Positions 35,091 to 49,346 of a stretch of DNA of 64,000 nucleotides are shown piece by piece. Within the stretch, counting starts at the first letter, position 1; each line of letters begins with the position of its first letter. A program made the translations under genes and the position numbers. Source of the DNA: Pithys albifrons albifrons (lineage: Eukaryota; Chordata; Aves; Passeriformes; Thamnophilidae); contig NC_092459.1 in the NCBI RefSeq assembly GCF_047495875.1, positions 15,237,795-15,301,794 of the forward strand, written 5' to 3'. The notes under the pieces are model-generated. The model was not told where the DNA came from. It saw only the letters and a list, made by a program, of their open reading frames with translations, and did not search any database.

Positions 35091-38000
35091 GTCGCACCCA
35101 CCGGGAGGCATTTACCGCGTGCTGTGGGCAGGGGATAAAGGCGTCTTCTCCGAGGTGAAAACTTGCAGAAAACATCAAACAGGGCTGATTATCTGTTTGT
35201 TTGTTTTCCCGGAATCATCGAGTTATTCAAGACCGCCGTAGCGGATCCACCTATTCCGGATAATCCCATGTTTGGTTTTATGGCAGAATTTATGAAATCC
35301 AAAGAAGCTGGTGCTGTATTACACACTTGTGGTCATTCTGATTGCAAACTGTATGCTGAAAATGAATTCACATACTGTTTTTGGGTCCGTTTGTGTCTTT
35401 CCAGCTGCCATTTGCAATTATTAGAAAAAGATAAGTTTAGTAAGTTTTGCGATGGGTGGATGGATACAGACAGGATGGCAGTGAGAGGAATGAGCCAGGG
35501 CACAGCCTCACCTCTGCCAGAGCACACATCCCATGAATTGGTGCTAACAGGGCATCAGGTCCTGGTACATCATCCTCTAATTATCACAGTGGTTCATTTC
35601 AGATCACAGCAAAATTACTGTGTTTGGGTGATGTGACTGTGATATCATAGGGCTGCAGAGTGACTAGAGCTCTTACAGGAAGACAAAAAAAAATAGAGTC
35701 ATACACCACTTTTAGCTTATGGATACTTAGGGCTACCGAGTATCATCTGCACTTGTCAGGAGTCAGGAGGAGTTTGAAGATTACTTATGAGGCAGATACA
35801 TATTGTCATGTGACTTCCCCTGCCTGACCCCAACTGGGTGCACGGAGTAGAGGGAAGGAAAAGGGCAGAGCTGAAGAAGGCTCAGTTACTTCATCGTAAA
35901 GATGAATTTTGAAAAATAGTGCTCTACCTGCCAGTGAGTGCCCCCAGCAATGATTTGTTGCCACCCTTTTCGCTCCTTGTGATTGCACCTCGTGGTACAT
36001 CCAGCTCCACAGTAATGCTCATCATTTGAGAGACAGGAAATAAAAGGGAAAATTTTACCGGCAGGGTTCTTGGCCTGTCATAAAATGTTAAAATTTAGGG
36101 AAACCACATGAGGAGAGGGTGCAGTACCTTCATGAGGGAGTGCTTGAATTCGTGTCGCAGCTGTGGTCAGCTGTGGTCTCTCCAAGGAGGGCTGTTGGCA
36201 GGACAGGACATTCCTTCCAAGAGGGCTGTGAGTTTAGCACTTCCTGCTCCTTCCATTTGAGGAGTGACTCAAATTGGGCACACTGTAGAGGTGTCTGTGT
36301 TGCAAAGGTTTTGGAAAGAGTGGAAGTATGTTTTTTGTAATGATGATGCGGACAGGAGTCTCAGGAGTACATAGGTGCCTGACTGCCTCCATGGAAGGCA
36401 GCTTTGCTGCTGCTGGGACTCCTTACTGGAATTATACCAGAATACCAATGCCTCAGTTATCCCTATTTCTCAGTATTTTTTCTGTAAATACCAGTATTCA
36501 GATACTCTGTGAGAGACTGAGGTTTTTACATGCATTTTGAATACAGAAAAAAAGAATGATGTCATTTTCCAAAATGAAATGTGTCAAAATGTTTTAGTTT
36601 GTTGGTGGTGTTTCAACTTTATGAGAGATTTCATTATTTCATAGAATCACATAAAATTCTAGCTGATTGAATTAATTAAAATTGACTCTTTATTCAAAGA
36701 AATTAATGAAGTTAATCACAGCAATGAATTTTCACAAAATACCATTTGTTTGGTTTTGGAGTTTTTTTGAATCATCATTTTCCAAAAGCCATGAACTATT
36801 TTGGAAAACTTTCATTCAATTGCAATGGAAGCCATATAATCGATATTGATAAGACTGGGCTCCACCCACCGGGATGACAGAACCTGGCATTTAACACGTT
36901 AAGGTCAGGAGAGATCATTTTTAATAAAGCTTTGGTATAAATTGAAGCCACTGTCATTACACCAGTCTTCTTCTGGGGTGCTTCTCCTTTATGTGTATCC
37001 CTGTGAAGAAGCATATTAGTATGAGTATCATATAACTTTTATAAATCCCATTTTTCTGTTTTTGTGGTATGTCTCATTTTCTGAAATATCTTGGCAGCAT
37101 TTCAATTTTCCCCCAAAGTGATCTCCTAAATATAAACAGCATTACTGTTTTCTCTCTTGTTAATGGTATATTCTGATTGTTTGTTGTATTTTAAGGGTAA
37201 CACTAGGAAGATAATGAAGCTGAAAACAGATTGATAAATAATAGGCACAGTCTAGGAAAAAAAAAGAAAACTCAAGGATTTTAGAAATCTGATTAAAACA
37301 TGTACATGAATAAGTCGATATTACTGTTAAAATGAAATAATTTTCTGTTCTAAAAGCAGTTCAATAATTGTATGCATGCATGTATATTCCTATTAGAGTG
37401 AAGCAGTTAGAGCTAACAGCCCACTATTCGTTCTTTTGAAATTCAAATGAATAATCATCTTTCCATTATCTGGGTCAATAAGAGGCTGGGCTATGCCAGA
37501 AAGTGGGAAAAAACAGGTAAAACAGGATTCACTAGAGAGGTTAATGCTTGCGCCCTTGGATGGAGGCTGTTTTTGTGGGTCTATGTCTACACTGGGTTTC
37601 CCAGTGCTCTACTTAGGGGGATCTATTATTCTGAGTCCTGTTCAGCATGAGAATGGCAGTGAAAGCACTGAGTTCTCTGAAGCAAGAAGCTGCTGAGGTG
37701 CCTCCAAAGGGCTGAAGCCAACAGGAAATGCTTCATGTGGGAACATAGACCCTCTGCATGTGGCCCGGTGTGCTTACATTTACCCTCATCAGCACTTAAA
37801 AAGGTGAAGTGATCCATGTATTTTTAAGAGATTGAGCTTATGCTGTCCTTGCAAGATTTTGACTACCAAACAGCAATTAAATATGAGCAAAAAAAAATCA
37901 TTATTGAAGAAATAATGTTTTAGGAAATGTGGAGGATATTCCTATGCCTGCTCTCTGAGTTAAATTTGAGTAAACTGAGCCAAGATTTTTACTGTGCTGA

Positions 38001-41000
38001 CTCTGACAATAAATAGTACTATGAGTACAGTGCTCTTTTGGCTATTTATTTCTAGCCTGTTCTGAATTGTGCTTCAGATTTTTGTCTGGAGAGCCCAAAA
38101 TTACTTTGCTTGAAGAATGTGTGGGAAAACTGGAGTTACGCACCTTCTGCAAGGTGTGGGAAGTGGTTTCAGTCACAAGCTGTGAATTCAAAATGGAAGA
38201 AGAAGGAATTACAGTGTCAAGAGAGTTTTGTCTTAACCGAAAACATATGATGAATTCTGAACAGAGGGGTCACACCTGAGGTTAGTTCACAGACATATTT
38301 CCTAGGGATCCTTTCTGGAATAAACATAAATTCCTCTAGTCTTGCATTCATGAAGAAAGAAATAAGCTATAGTCTTACCTCATGTTAGCTAACACAGGGT
38401 AAAATAGTGAAAAGGCACACCGGCTGTGCTTTTTAAGATTTGGTAAATCTTTCCTTCCCTGGAATTTTTATCTTAAGTTGCTAATTCACATGAAAATTTC
38501 TGCTTCCTTGTCATTGCTAGGAAAATGGCATCCTCTCCTATCTTTTCAGCTACTGTATGATAGCTACCACATGCCCTTGGAGCTGAGATTGCTTAAGACT
38601 GGTTTAAACAAAGTCTTCATTTTGAAAATGCAAAAATATAGGCACCTGGGACCGAGAGGTGAAACAACTGTACTTCACATAAAGAGGTGAAGTGTACTCA
38701 TTTAATTGAAGTAAACATTTCAGAGGATAAACTAGTTTAATCAAAATCTAGAAAACCTCAGTTTAAATCCAGTTGGAAACTAAATGCAGACAAGGTTATC
38801 CAGATAGATTTCACCTTGGTTTTTTGTGCTGAAATTTTTACTCTGTCAAAAGTGTGTCCGTCAGATACCACTCTGGTGAGGGCAGTGCAGGGGTGATTTT
38901 CTGGCTGCTCAGCATAAAGTGTGGTATTTCCCCAGACGATGTGGCCCTCTGCTGCTGGAGGGGTCTGTGTGGAGCTCAGAGAATCTGTTAGTGGAAGTAG
39001 GAGAAGCTCCTCCTTACCTGTTGCTACAGCTAAATATTCAACTTACTCATCGTCCAATGCACAGCTCTACTCCTGGTCACACAACAGAGCTGTGACTAAA
39101 GTACTGCCTTTGAACTGCCTGGTGCCTGTGGGTAGCTCTAGAAACAGCCTGGCTACTGCTTACAAACCTAGGATCAGCAAGAACATCTTGAGGCAACGAG
39201 ATTGTCTACATTGGTTGGAATAATCCAAGACTTAAAAATCGAGCAGAAGCATAAGTAACCTTATTCTTCCAGCTATGCTGTGAGCCAAGTCTGGCATCCT
39301 GGAGTTTGTTATTGCTCTAGCATCCTCCCTTGAGTTCTTGTTGGATGACAGTGGTGTCTCACTGGGACAATATGGGCAGGCCATTTGCTCTCAGCCCCAA
39401 CATACTGATCTTACACAAGGAGATGTTTTAAGACACCAAGATGCATCACTTAGTGTTTTTCATAATGTCATCTCGATTGCAAAGTGCATCTTATTTAAAA
39501 AAGACCACAATTCTGAATGTGTTCTTTGAGCAACATGTACACTACAAAACCTTTTTATGCTCTAAGAACAGCATGAAAAATAGTGTTGGGATGTTTCGTA
39601 TACATCACGCCTCTCTAAGACTTTTGGTTGCAAGAGAAAACACTTTTCTTCCTGCTTGTGAGAATAAAACCTGACTCTGTGAGTCAGACAGGGTCCCTTC
39701 CATCCCACAGATCATTGTAGTACTAGTAGTTCTATTTGGCAGATAATTTCCTCAGCCACTTGTGTGTAACTCTATTGATTTGAAAGTCTGTCCCCAGCAA
39801 CACCTCTGCAAGTTCATGGATGGCACTGAGATGGCACAGATGCCATGGAGGGCATACTCTGGCAGGCAGGGACATTTATTTGTGGTGATGATGCATGAGA
39901 TGGAAAGGATCCAGGACTCAGGCTGAGTTTGTGCAGCTGGCAGTTAGAAATTTACTTGCAAACTGAGCTCATTGGGTAGAAAAATCAGTGTGGTAATGAA
40001 TCCAGAGCCTATCATGCCATTTTTACCAAATGACTTTTTAGGGCAGGAGAACAATTTAGAAGAGATGTGTCTCTTAACAAAAGTGAAAATTTTATCTGAA
40101 AAAAAGTGAAAGGAATCCCATAAAAGATTATGTCAGAGGTATTTGATATCAGAAATGAGTGTTACTAAGCTTGTTTAAATGAAAATGTTTACTTATTTCT
40201 GCTGAAAAGTTGATATGTGTAAAAAGTGTATATGTGAATTTAAATTTTAATTATTCAGCTTCCAGTTACATGTAATTAAATAGAAAATGCTTATTTTTAA
40301 CATGTTTTATTTTGATTGAATAGAAATCTGCCACAAAATTCAAAACAATTCAGTGTCACAGAGTTTTAACTCATAATAACATAAATTTGTATTATTGGCC
40401 TATAGACATTGAAATCCATGGTGTTTTAGCAGGTCTCTTAGGAAAAAGTATTGTACCTTGAACCAATTATAGACCCTCTCTGGCTAAATTGCAGAGTCAG
40501 TCTGCTTAATATGGGTAATTTGATGTTGTAACATATTTGTCAGTACCCTAGGGTAGTCTTTTAGGGCACACAGGTTTCACTGTGTAGTATTTCACACTTC
40601 CGTGCCAGTTAACCTGCTTAGTTGGAGACTACTTACAACTCGTATAGGATTTGTTACATTATGTACTTAATTTATGCAATATGCTTTAAAGCTTCTCTTC
40701 ATGAAGTCTAGAATGATAATCTTATTTATTACATGGGATTTGCTTACTCTTTTTAGATGGGGAAGGAACTCTTTTTAGTCCATCAGGCTCCTTAGAATGT
40801 GGAAATTTAGTAAGGACTTGAGAAAAATGGATAACAAAATGTATTTATTAGGCATCACACCAATATATTCCTTAGAGATGTAAAGCATGTGCACAGTTGA
40901 ATAGATCAAGATACACAGATTTATCATTTACCTTTTCCTTCCTCCTAAGGAGCAGTGGAGGGCTGCAGCTGGCCTAGTCCTTGCTAACAGCCAAATAACA

Positions 41001-42440
41001 TTGAAAACTATAAAATGGACACCTAGTGTTTTCTGTGGCTGTGCTGCCATGAATAAGACACTTGTCCCATGTGCTTGCCCAATTGGGCTCTGCTGAACAC
41101 AGCCCTTTGTATATACCATTTTAAGGTAAGTGAAAAGCCACTATGAGGCATATGCCTGAAAGATTTTAAATTTACAGAAGTCACCCAGTGAGCAGAATTC
41201 TGCAAAAACCTGGGGAGGTTTCACTAAGAAAGTCCTTGCCCTAAATGCCACCTAAGCCCCGTGCCATTTCCTAATAACAAAATTGAATGTACCCAAGGAC
41301 AGGGCCATAGTGTGACCTGTCCTCTCAGATCAGCCAGGAGTCACCCACCAGGTAACAGCTCAGAGGTTTCCTCCAGCTGTGCTTTCCCACATGTGATCTG
41401 TGAAAGCACCGAGTATGATGCCTGGAGCCACAGCAGACAAGCTCCATGATATGTGCTGTCTCTGCATGAGGTAACCTCCTTTCCAGATTGCTGTGAAGCT
41501 CCATAGCATAGGCAGGAGCTACTTGAAGTGTCAAGTCAGCACATCTTCCAGGTGCCCTGGCTGTATTCCCATCCGAGCTACCTCTGCCCAGTTTTGGTGG
41601 AGCTTGCCTTGGAGAAGCTGGGATGTGAGCTTGGGCTCTAGGCAGACTGTTCTTTCTGGTAATCCTGAGCTTGTGCTGGCAAAATCCAAGTGAGAGAAGT
41701 GCAACAGCTGTACAGTGGAAATGGAAATTAGAGCTTCGTTACTGAACAAAGAAGTAAACCACATAATATTCCTATTGGTTGTATATATTTAGAGAAGAAA
41801 GGTTATATGAAGTTCTTTATAAGGCTCTTTATGTCCTTGTTTTGTTGTGTCCATGTAAATCTTTCTATTACTATTGTTTTAAAATTAAATAAATTTAACA
41901 AATGATTCATTGCCTATTTTTTCCAAATGAAAAATAAACAAACAAACCTCCTAGTTATAAATAATATCAGCAGTCAAAAGAAATTGCACAGTAGCTAAAC
42001 AATGAAGGCACATCAAAATGCTGTTTGTTTTATTTTATACAAAGCCCTGCTGAACTTACAGGAATGAATTAAATATGCTGACTGTGAGTGGGACTCTGGG
42101 CAAGCAGCACTTCAGTTAATACTGGTTTTAATTTTCCATTTTTAATAATTTGTTATAAATTTGGATAATAACCTATGGCAAATGTATATGCATACAAAAC
42201 CACATTACTAACTACTATGAAAATCACCTTGTGTTCTTTCAGTTCCTAAAAGAATGTTACTAAATATTAGACAAAAACAGGTAACCGAATAAAACCACAG
42301 CATACTGTTCCCCCTAATAGCCTCTGCTTGGTAGAAAAAAAGAGAAACATTTGCCTATTTTATTCACTATTTCTTATTTATGAATATGCTAGGAGATTCT
42401 ACATGCATGCAAACCCCTGACTGTACCAGTCACTTAATGA
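35091..42440. other. Gene-free DNA upstream of SOX11
   Basis: 7.3 kb without recognisable exons or transposons. Such repeat-poor flanks of SOX11 are plausible places for long-range enhancers, but no specific element can be identified by eye. Confidence 0.55.
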
Positions 42441-42452
42441 TCGAGAAAAAAT
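42441..42452. repeat. Target-site duplication of 5S SINE copy 1, left
   Basis: The word TCGAGAAAAAAT is identical to 42764-42775 and brackets the SINE. A 12-bp direct repeat is in the range made by LINE-mediated target-primed reverse transcription. Confidence 0.85.
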
Positions 42453-42763
42453 GTGTGTGTGTGGCTCAGCTTCTCGAACGAAGATTTGGGAAGGGCTGTC
42501 CCCACGTGGGTGGGGCCTTCCAGCGTGCGCAGTGGATTTTAGGTGAGGCTCAGCGTGCGCAGAACTGGCCCCACCGTTTCAGTCCTGAGGTTCATCTGCC
42601 ACGGCCGAGCGAGCTTGGACAGTGACAGTGAAGTCCTCAGGACTAGAACCTACAGCACCCAGCATTTCCCAGGAGGTCTCCCATCCAAGTACTAATCCAG
42701 GGCTGACCCTGCTTAGCTTCCGAGATCTGACGGGATTGGATGTCAGGGAAGCAGTTAACTGCT
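42453..42763 (-). mobile_element. 5S-rRNA-headed SINE with RTE-derived body and tail, copy 1
   Basis: Read on the minus strand from 42752, the first 105 bases or so are 5S rRNA-like: GATCTCGGAAGCTAAGCAGG, TACTTGGATGGGAGACC and GGTGCTGTAGG, covering the pol III internal control region. A body follows, including AAGCTCGCTCGG and GAACCTCAGGACTGAAACG, that matches the RTE LINE 5' UTR at about 59720-59870. The tail (AGCCCTTCCCAAATCTTCG) matches the RTE 3' end. It finishes in (CA)n. Twelve-base target duplications flank it exactly. At the 5' edge, 42750-42763 is a perfect palindrome, AGCAGTTAACTGCT, of which 11 bases are not part of the 5S head. The short 5' deletion in the 5S head is shared with copy 2. 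Confidence 0.92.
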
Positions 42764-42775
42764 TCGAGAAAAAAT
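42764..42775. repeat. Target-site duplication of 5S SINE copy 1, right
   Basis: TCGAGAAAAAAT is identical to 42441-42452. The A-rich word agrees with the insertion preference of LINE endonucleases. Confidence 0.85.
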
Positions 42776-45352
42776 AATTTGGAGAAAATTGTTCACCTTA
42801 AACCAAAAGTCTGAACTGTGCCATCCTTCTCTTTCCTCCTTCCCAAATGTTGCAAACTGTACATTGTTATTATTAACACCACCAAGATATTCAGTAACAT
42901 TAGAGGCTTGAACGTTTCCTGATGCTTTATTACACGATGATGAAAATATCATAATGCCTTTAACTTCATCAGATCAGGCATTTCATTACAGCATAGTGCA
43001 AGTATAGGAAACTGCTTGTCTTGTGTCAGCATGGCCTGAATCCAGTTCTTGCATACAAGACATGGTTACTAATGACCTCTGTAAGTCAGTTGAGACTTTT
43101 ATCTTATTTTTTTCAGTTTTGCTGTACTAGGAATTGCTAAGTCAGAGCAGCAAATAGAAAGAGATTATTACAGATCATCTGATAGTTAGTTTGGCAAAGT
43201 GGTCAGTCAATAATAAACCAGAAATTAATAATTAATTGTACTCACTATTTGTACAGTAGTTGATATTTTGTGACAATGTGAAGTCTAAGGTAAGGAATTA
43301 TTATCAGAAATTTATTGAAGGGAGCTGCAAATTTATAGAGTTATGCCTGCACCAGCAATACTGGTCAGAAAAGGATGGTACGGGGAGCTAGAAATGTCTT
43401 CCCAGTTTCTGTTTTCTGCTTTGCCTGGGAGGGCCTAGCTGTGTGACCCAGGGAAATATCTGTGCTGCTGGCTAAGTAGGGTACAGAGAGAACCATTTAT
43501 TAAGCACAGACTTGCCCCAAATCCTGAGTGCATGCACAAAACGTTCATTCAGATACAAACTTAGTCCAGTATATTCCTCACCTTACAGGTTAAATTCACT
43601 GTGAAAAATCATTTCTTGTCAATAAGATCAATGGAGGCCTGCTCAACCGCTTCTGCATACCTTTGCATGTCCTTCCTTCTTCACTTCCCAAACTTCAAGA
43701 GTAAAAAGAGGGAATCTAACCAGCTACACACTAATTCAGAGTGCTCTCCAAGCTTTTCATTTGGCAATTTACACATAAACAAGCCAAAGCAGGAAAGGAA
43801 GGCCTGAGCCAGTACTAAGATAATTTATCTAAGGCTACACAACAAGCCTGACAGGACAGGAATAGCCCTGGAATTCTCCCCATTACAGTTCTGCAGACTC
43901 TTCACCCTACAGTCTTGATACTAAATGAAGAAGTGTGCTGAGGAGTCACATTTTAAAAGACAGCTTGTACCATTCAATTGCTCGCATTTTAGGACAGGGT
44001 AAAGATCAAAACTTGAGCCAACCCAAGAAGTGAGATACATGAAATGGAATAATTGTTATTTTGCATGTGAACAGTTTTCTCTTGAAATAGATAATAATTT
44101 GGGAGAACCAACTGCTTGTATTCTTCAGTAGAAAAAAAAAAGTAGTGTCATGTTGTTCCATTTCTGTGTTATTCTGGTAATGTATTTTAGTGACTGTACA
44201 CATTTTTGATTATTCACAATTGCTTCACAGAGAGATTGAATTTACATTTTATCTAGACACCAGTCTTACCCAGAGACATCTTTTTCATTTCAATGCTAGT
44301 TTGAAAATCCATTATTTGGTGTTCTTCATATGCAGGTTTTCATTTCCAGCAAGATTACTGTGGCAGAAGAAATATAGACAAACTCAATGGCTTCACTAAT
44401 ATGAGCTTTCTTGCAATATAGAAAAAGCTTTTCTGGTTTTCCTGAGTGCTGAGCTTGGAAAATGTGGGCCTGATTGAGGTTTGCTTTTGGAGAACAGTTT
44501 AGCATCCCCGCCTTCCACTTGGAATCTGCCTCTTTTCTCCATGGGCTGCTCCTGGCTTTCAGAATGGCCAATGTTGTTTCACCCAAGAAACAAAATAATT
44601 TTGTTTTTAATTCTAAGATTCTGAATGAAATTGAAGTGGTAGTCCTGCAGCTCCTACTCAGTGTAATCTCAGTGATGAGAGCTGCTTTGCCAACATTGAT
44701 CCTTTTTCGTTCCTTCAACTAATATGCAAGAGATAAAGTTATTTCGGATACAATATTTCCTTCCTGTAAGAAAGTTTAGCATTAGTCAATTCTGGTGGTC
44801 ATGAGGGAAACCCAGTCCTGATTACACTGTTAAGCCATCTAGTCCAAGTCAGGTAGTCACTGTTCCACTATCTCTCTTGGGAGCTCAAAATATTTATCTG
44901 TGACCTGGTGCCTCAGTCTGGTTCAGACTTTGGGCAATATCTACCACAGTGATGCTCCGGTCCAGGTCAGGGGTCCTTTTTCCCCGAAGTGCCAATACTT
45001 GCAGTCACTGTGAATTTTGAAAGACTACCCTGACGAAACTGGAACTGCTGGTTGAAATGTTGCTTGTGAAGGATACGATAAAAGCTTCTGATATAGAAAT
45101 TTCAGCATGAGAACACAGAGATTTCAATTTGAAAGTAAGTGATTAACTTTCTGTCAACTGTTCTATTTGAAACAGACTTTTAAATTAAACCAACAAGAAA
45201 TGTGAATTTTAAATTTATTCTTATTTTCTTTATTGAGATTTTCTCATGTGTAACAGTAATTTCTCACTGCTATTGAAAGTCATGCATTTTCAGTATTATT
45301 TTGGAAAAATGACATATTTACAGATTTTGCTTTGAGAAGAAATTGTGGATCG

Positions 45353-45375
45353 TTAATATTGCACAGCAATATTAA
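45353..45375. repeat. Perfect 10-bp inverted repeat with 3-base loop
   Basis: TTAATATTGC, loop ACA, then its exact reverse complement. The arms contain TTAAT words that resemble homeodomain cores. Function is unknown. Confidence 0.9.
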
Positions 45376-48300
45376 TTGATGGCCAATTTTACAACACTCC
45401 AGCTTATTTTGGAGACCACATATATGTTGTTATTAGGCATTTTAGTGGTAAACTAAGGAAGAATGAGAGGGGAATCAGGAGCTGGTGCAATTGGCAAAGA
45501 GGGTAAGGAGAAAAGGTGCAGCATGGAAAGAAAGAGGGAAATATAGAGGTCAAAATTGGCAGAAATATGAATTAATTGTCATAGTCCTCTGAAAAACACT
45601 GAAATTATATAGAAAGGCACTGAGCAGGTAAATCACCTTGGTGACATTTACTGTATATAGATTGCTCTTTCTGATTGTTGTGCTAGTTTTCCTGTTAGCA
45701 TTAGCAAGATGACCACTATAGGCTTCAGGGAATATGAGCAGCACAGATAGCTGGACCATACACTGTAATTCCTAGAGGAACACAGTCCTTTCTTTATATT
45801 GCATTTAACACTTAAAGACTGGATACTAGAGAAGGGAAAAAACCTGAAGCAAGCAATAGATGTGAGCTGCCAGAAGCTGGTCCCATCTTACTTCTACTTG
45901 CTCAAAATGTGAAAACATTATAGTCTGAGCCACAGTTACTTGCTACTTTGGAAGGCACAGGCGTAATGCAGTGCTTCACAGCATTTCTCTGCAATCTTGT
46001 CTTTAGCTTAATCTGGTAGTGAAATGCTTAAGCAAATAGTTACAAGAAAATGAGTTCTTAGGGCAGCTCCAGTGTCACCCACAAGTGCAAGATGAGGTTA
46101 GCAATTGCTCTCCTTTCTCAAGTGAAGACATTCTACCACTCAAATATAAATTGTGAATGCTTCAACACAGACCATAAACACATATTTACAGAAAGACAAT
46201 GCACTGTTTTGAAATACCTATCTTTCTAGTGACTATTTTTTCATCCACCCTCAATAAAAATATTAGAAAAAAAAAGTCTCTTTTGTACTTCCAGTCCTTT
46301 GGCTTTTCCTGGTTGTGGGCACATGCTGATGAGGAATGAAATCTATCTCTCTCGCTTTCCAGAAACGCTCCCCCCTGCTTCCCTTTGCTCTTTACAACAA
46401 CAGCACAGAAAACTGCAGCCTTAAAACAAAATTTTCTACAGTGTGTCATGTTGCTGCTGAAATTTAATGATATTCAGGGCTAGGAGAAAAGAGCAGCTGC
46501 CCTCCAGGTGGTGTTCCATAAATGCTCCCCAGCACCCAGCAGGAAGCTGTATAAGTTCAATTCAGTGAAGCAAATTCAATCATTTGCCCCTTTGTAAATG
46601 GAGCATAAGCAAAAAAAAGAAGAAAAAATTCTTTGAAGGATCCTAACACAACAATTACACATACCTAAAAACTTAGAAACACATTTTTTTGCTGTCATCA
46701 CTGTATTTCAGATAAGCTTAATAGGATCTTACCGGCAGAAATTTCACTTTGCACCACTGTGGAAAAGACATAAGGGATTCCCATAAATATCCAATATTTG
46801 TTTCATGCAGAACTCAACAATTATTGTAGTGAATAAAGTGCTATAAGGTTAAGGAGTTTTCTTCACAATGCCCTTTTATAAACATTACACAGCTTTTCCA
46901 AGGAATTAACATTTTGTGGCTAACATAATTAGTGCAGCATTATTTGATTAAGTATGAAAACTGCTGCGGGTTTTCAGTTTAGGTTATTATTATTTTGTTA
47001 TATACACTACCTAAAAATTAGAACTACATGAGTATGTCTTTGGAGCTGCATCTCCTTTTAATACTAATTATTGAGTTAGTGCCTAAGATTCACAATTATT
47101 CGATACACCCACTATTCCAATTTGCAACTGGCTTTATTAATACAGTATGCAAAATGATGTGCAACCATCTTGTTACAGTAGTCTCCCTGATCTATTTACT
47201 AGATAAAAGATATTTTCTATCCTCATGCAACTAGAGAATTAAAAATAATAAACAGCTTGTATTTGAAAATAGTAATTTGGCAAATGATCGATACATTATT
47301 TCTTGTGGCACTTCAGGAAAAAAATTGCAGAGCTGAAATTCTGTGTGCTGGAAACCTTTGAATTTTCCAGTCCATCTTCCCAGAACATTGGTAATGTTTT
47401 AGAAAGCCTTTCAGATTCACTAGATGGATAGAAAGCAGCTGGATTCACCTGATATCAAACGAATGATTCACTTTCAAAGAGTGGTTTTAGAAAGAAGGCC
47501 CTGTTGCATATCATGAAAAGGTGTTCAAGGTCTCAAAATATGGTTTTGGTATTTTTGAGTGGTACTGCATTAAGATGGCAAACCACAAAATCTGTAGTCC
47601 AGTTCTTGAAACTGTGTTTTCTTTATGGACTATTATGCTGTCACAACTCTACTTTTATTAGGTGCCCAAGTACGAATTTATACAACAATAAAATTTCTAA
47701 AGAAGCCATAAATGTCTAAGGGATAAATAACGATTGTTATCACAAAAGTATGCACACCAGAGCATGTATTTAACAAATACACTCACTTTCCTATACCAAA
47801 TCAATACTAACCTATTGTCTCAGCCCATTTTTAATGCTGCAATCTTTTGCAGTAACTAATTCTGCCAGCCAAATGGCCAAATTCAGACTATGGCAGGGCA
47901 CATGCACATTCTGCCAAATCGTTTGCAGAGCTCCAGTGCTCACTCAGGCCCAGGCTCCTCCACCATTGCCAGAGACAGTAACCCAATAAAGCTGAAGTTT
48001 GAAGTATTTGGTACAGACCGAGCTTCCCATTATCACCATCTCAAGCCAAGTGCTTTAGTAATCCACATTCCCATTTGGCTTTAGTCACAAAGATGGTACA
48101 AGATGAGAGCATTGGGTGCTCTGATTGATTTGTGTAGGCTGGAGTATGCGTATGTGGAGCAGTTACAAAACCCTATCTGGCACACATGAGCATACACTTT
48201 TGCATTTTTTTTTTTAGAAATTCCCTGTTGCAAAGCATCTGGAAAACCACCAAATAATGAGAATGCTATTCAGCCTAAAATTGCTTCTGTAGCTGCTGAA

Positions 48301-49244
48301 CCATAGGGTTTCCCTTATCTCTGATGCTGGGAAAAGAGCCCTGTTTCTCAAAAGAACATTTCTGAGGCTGTTAAAATCACAAGTTTTCTAAATTAAATGG
48401 AAAATATTTTTCCAATTAGCTGAGAACACTAAGAACAACTGTTTGAGCATTAAAGCTGTGAACTAATATCTTTGATACAAAATTCATGATCATTGGACCA
48501 AATACTCCTCTCTTACAAGTTGTCTTCTTAGAAGATGAATAGTACTTACAAGGAATAAGAATAAATTGTTGATAGGATCTCTACCTTTTTGCTTATGAAA
48601 TTGAAGATATCAAAACCCCCACTAAAAAAAAATGTTGCAGTTCATGGTCTATTTCCCTAAGTTTTCTATTTATATTGCATAATATTTGAGCCTTCCCCTT
48701 GTAGGAAACAGAAGAAGACAGAACTCTTTAATGTAATAAACAATGTAGTCCAAATACAAGGATGTGAGCTGTGGCTGCATCTGTGAAGCTGTATTAATTT
48801 CAGCAGAACAGTTCCTAATTTAAACTATTTCTCATGAAAATACAATGCTTTGAATGTTTTGAGGGCTTTTGTTTGTGCGTTATCTAGGAAAACATATGCT
48901 CAAAACAGGGAAAGACTGTGCTACAGGAATATGAAAGTAAATGTCTTTCAGTGTTTTAAAACTCTGAAAACTAAGCATAAAAAGTAGTATTTTCAAGTAA
49001 TATATTCTGAACCAAATATTGGATAAATGTTAGCTTTTGAGGAATTTCTGTTTGAGCCAGGGAACATTTCACTTATCTGCAATTTTTTTCCTATTTGGTA
49101 ACAGTTTGTTTTTTTTTTAATATGGCATTCCCAACTGACTTTAATGCTATTCAGAATCTCTGGAATAGGCGACTGCTCATTTTTTATCCTCCTTGACTGC
49201 GTGACAAAAGCTGTAGTTTTAAATCTGTGGGTAAAATGCACATT

Positions 49245-49346
49245 TTTGGTGGGTTTTTTTTTGTTGTTGTTGTTTTGTTTGGTTTGTGTTTTTTTTTTTG
49301 TTTGGTTTGGTTTTGCATTTGTTTTTGTTTTGTTTTCTTTTTTTCC
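49245..49346. repeat. G/T-rich low-complexity tract
   Basis: TTG, TTTGG and T-run units over about 100 bp, the complement type of the A/C tracts at 15.4 and 20.4 kb. The Phe/Val-rich plus-strand frame across it is an artefact. Confidence 0.9.
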
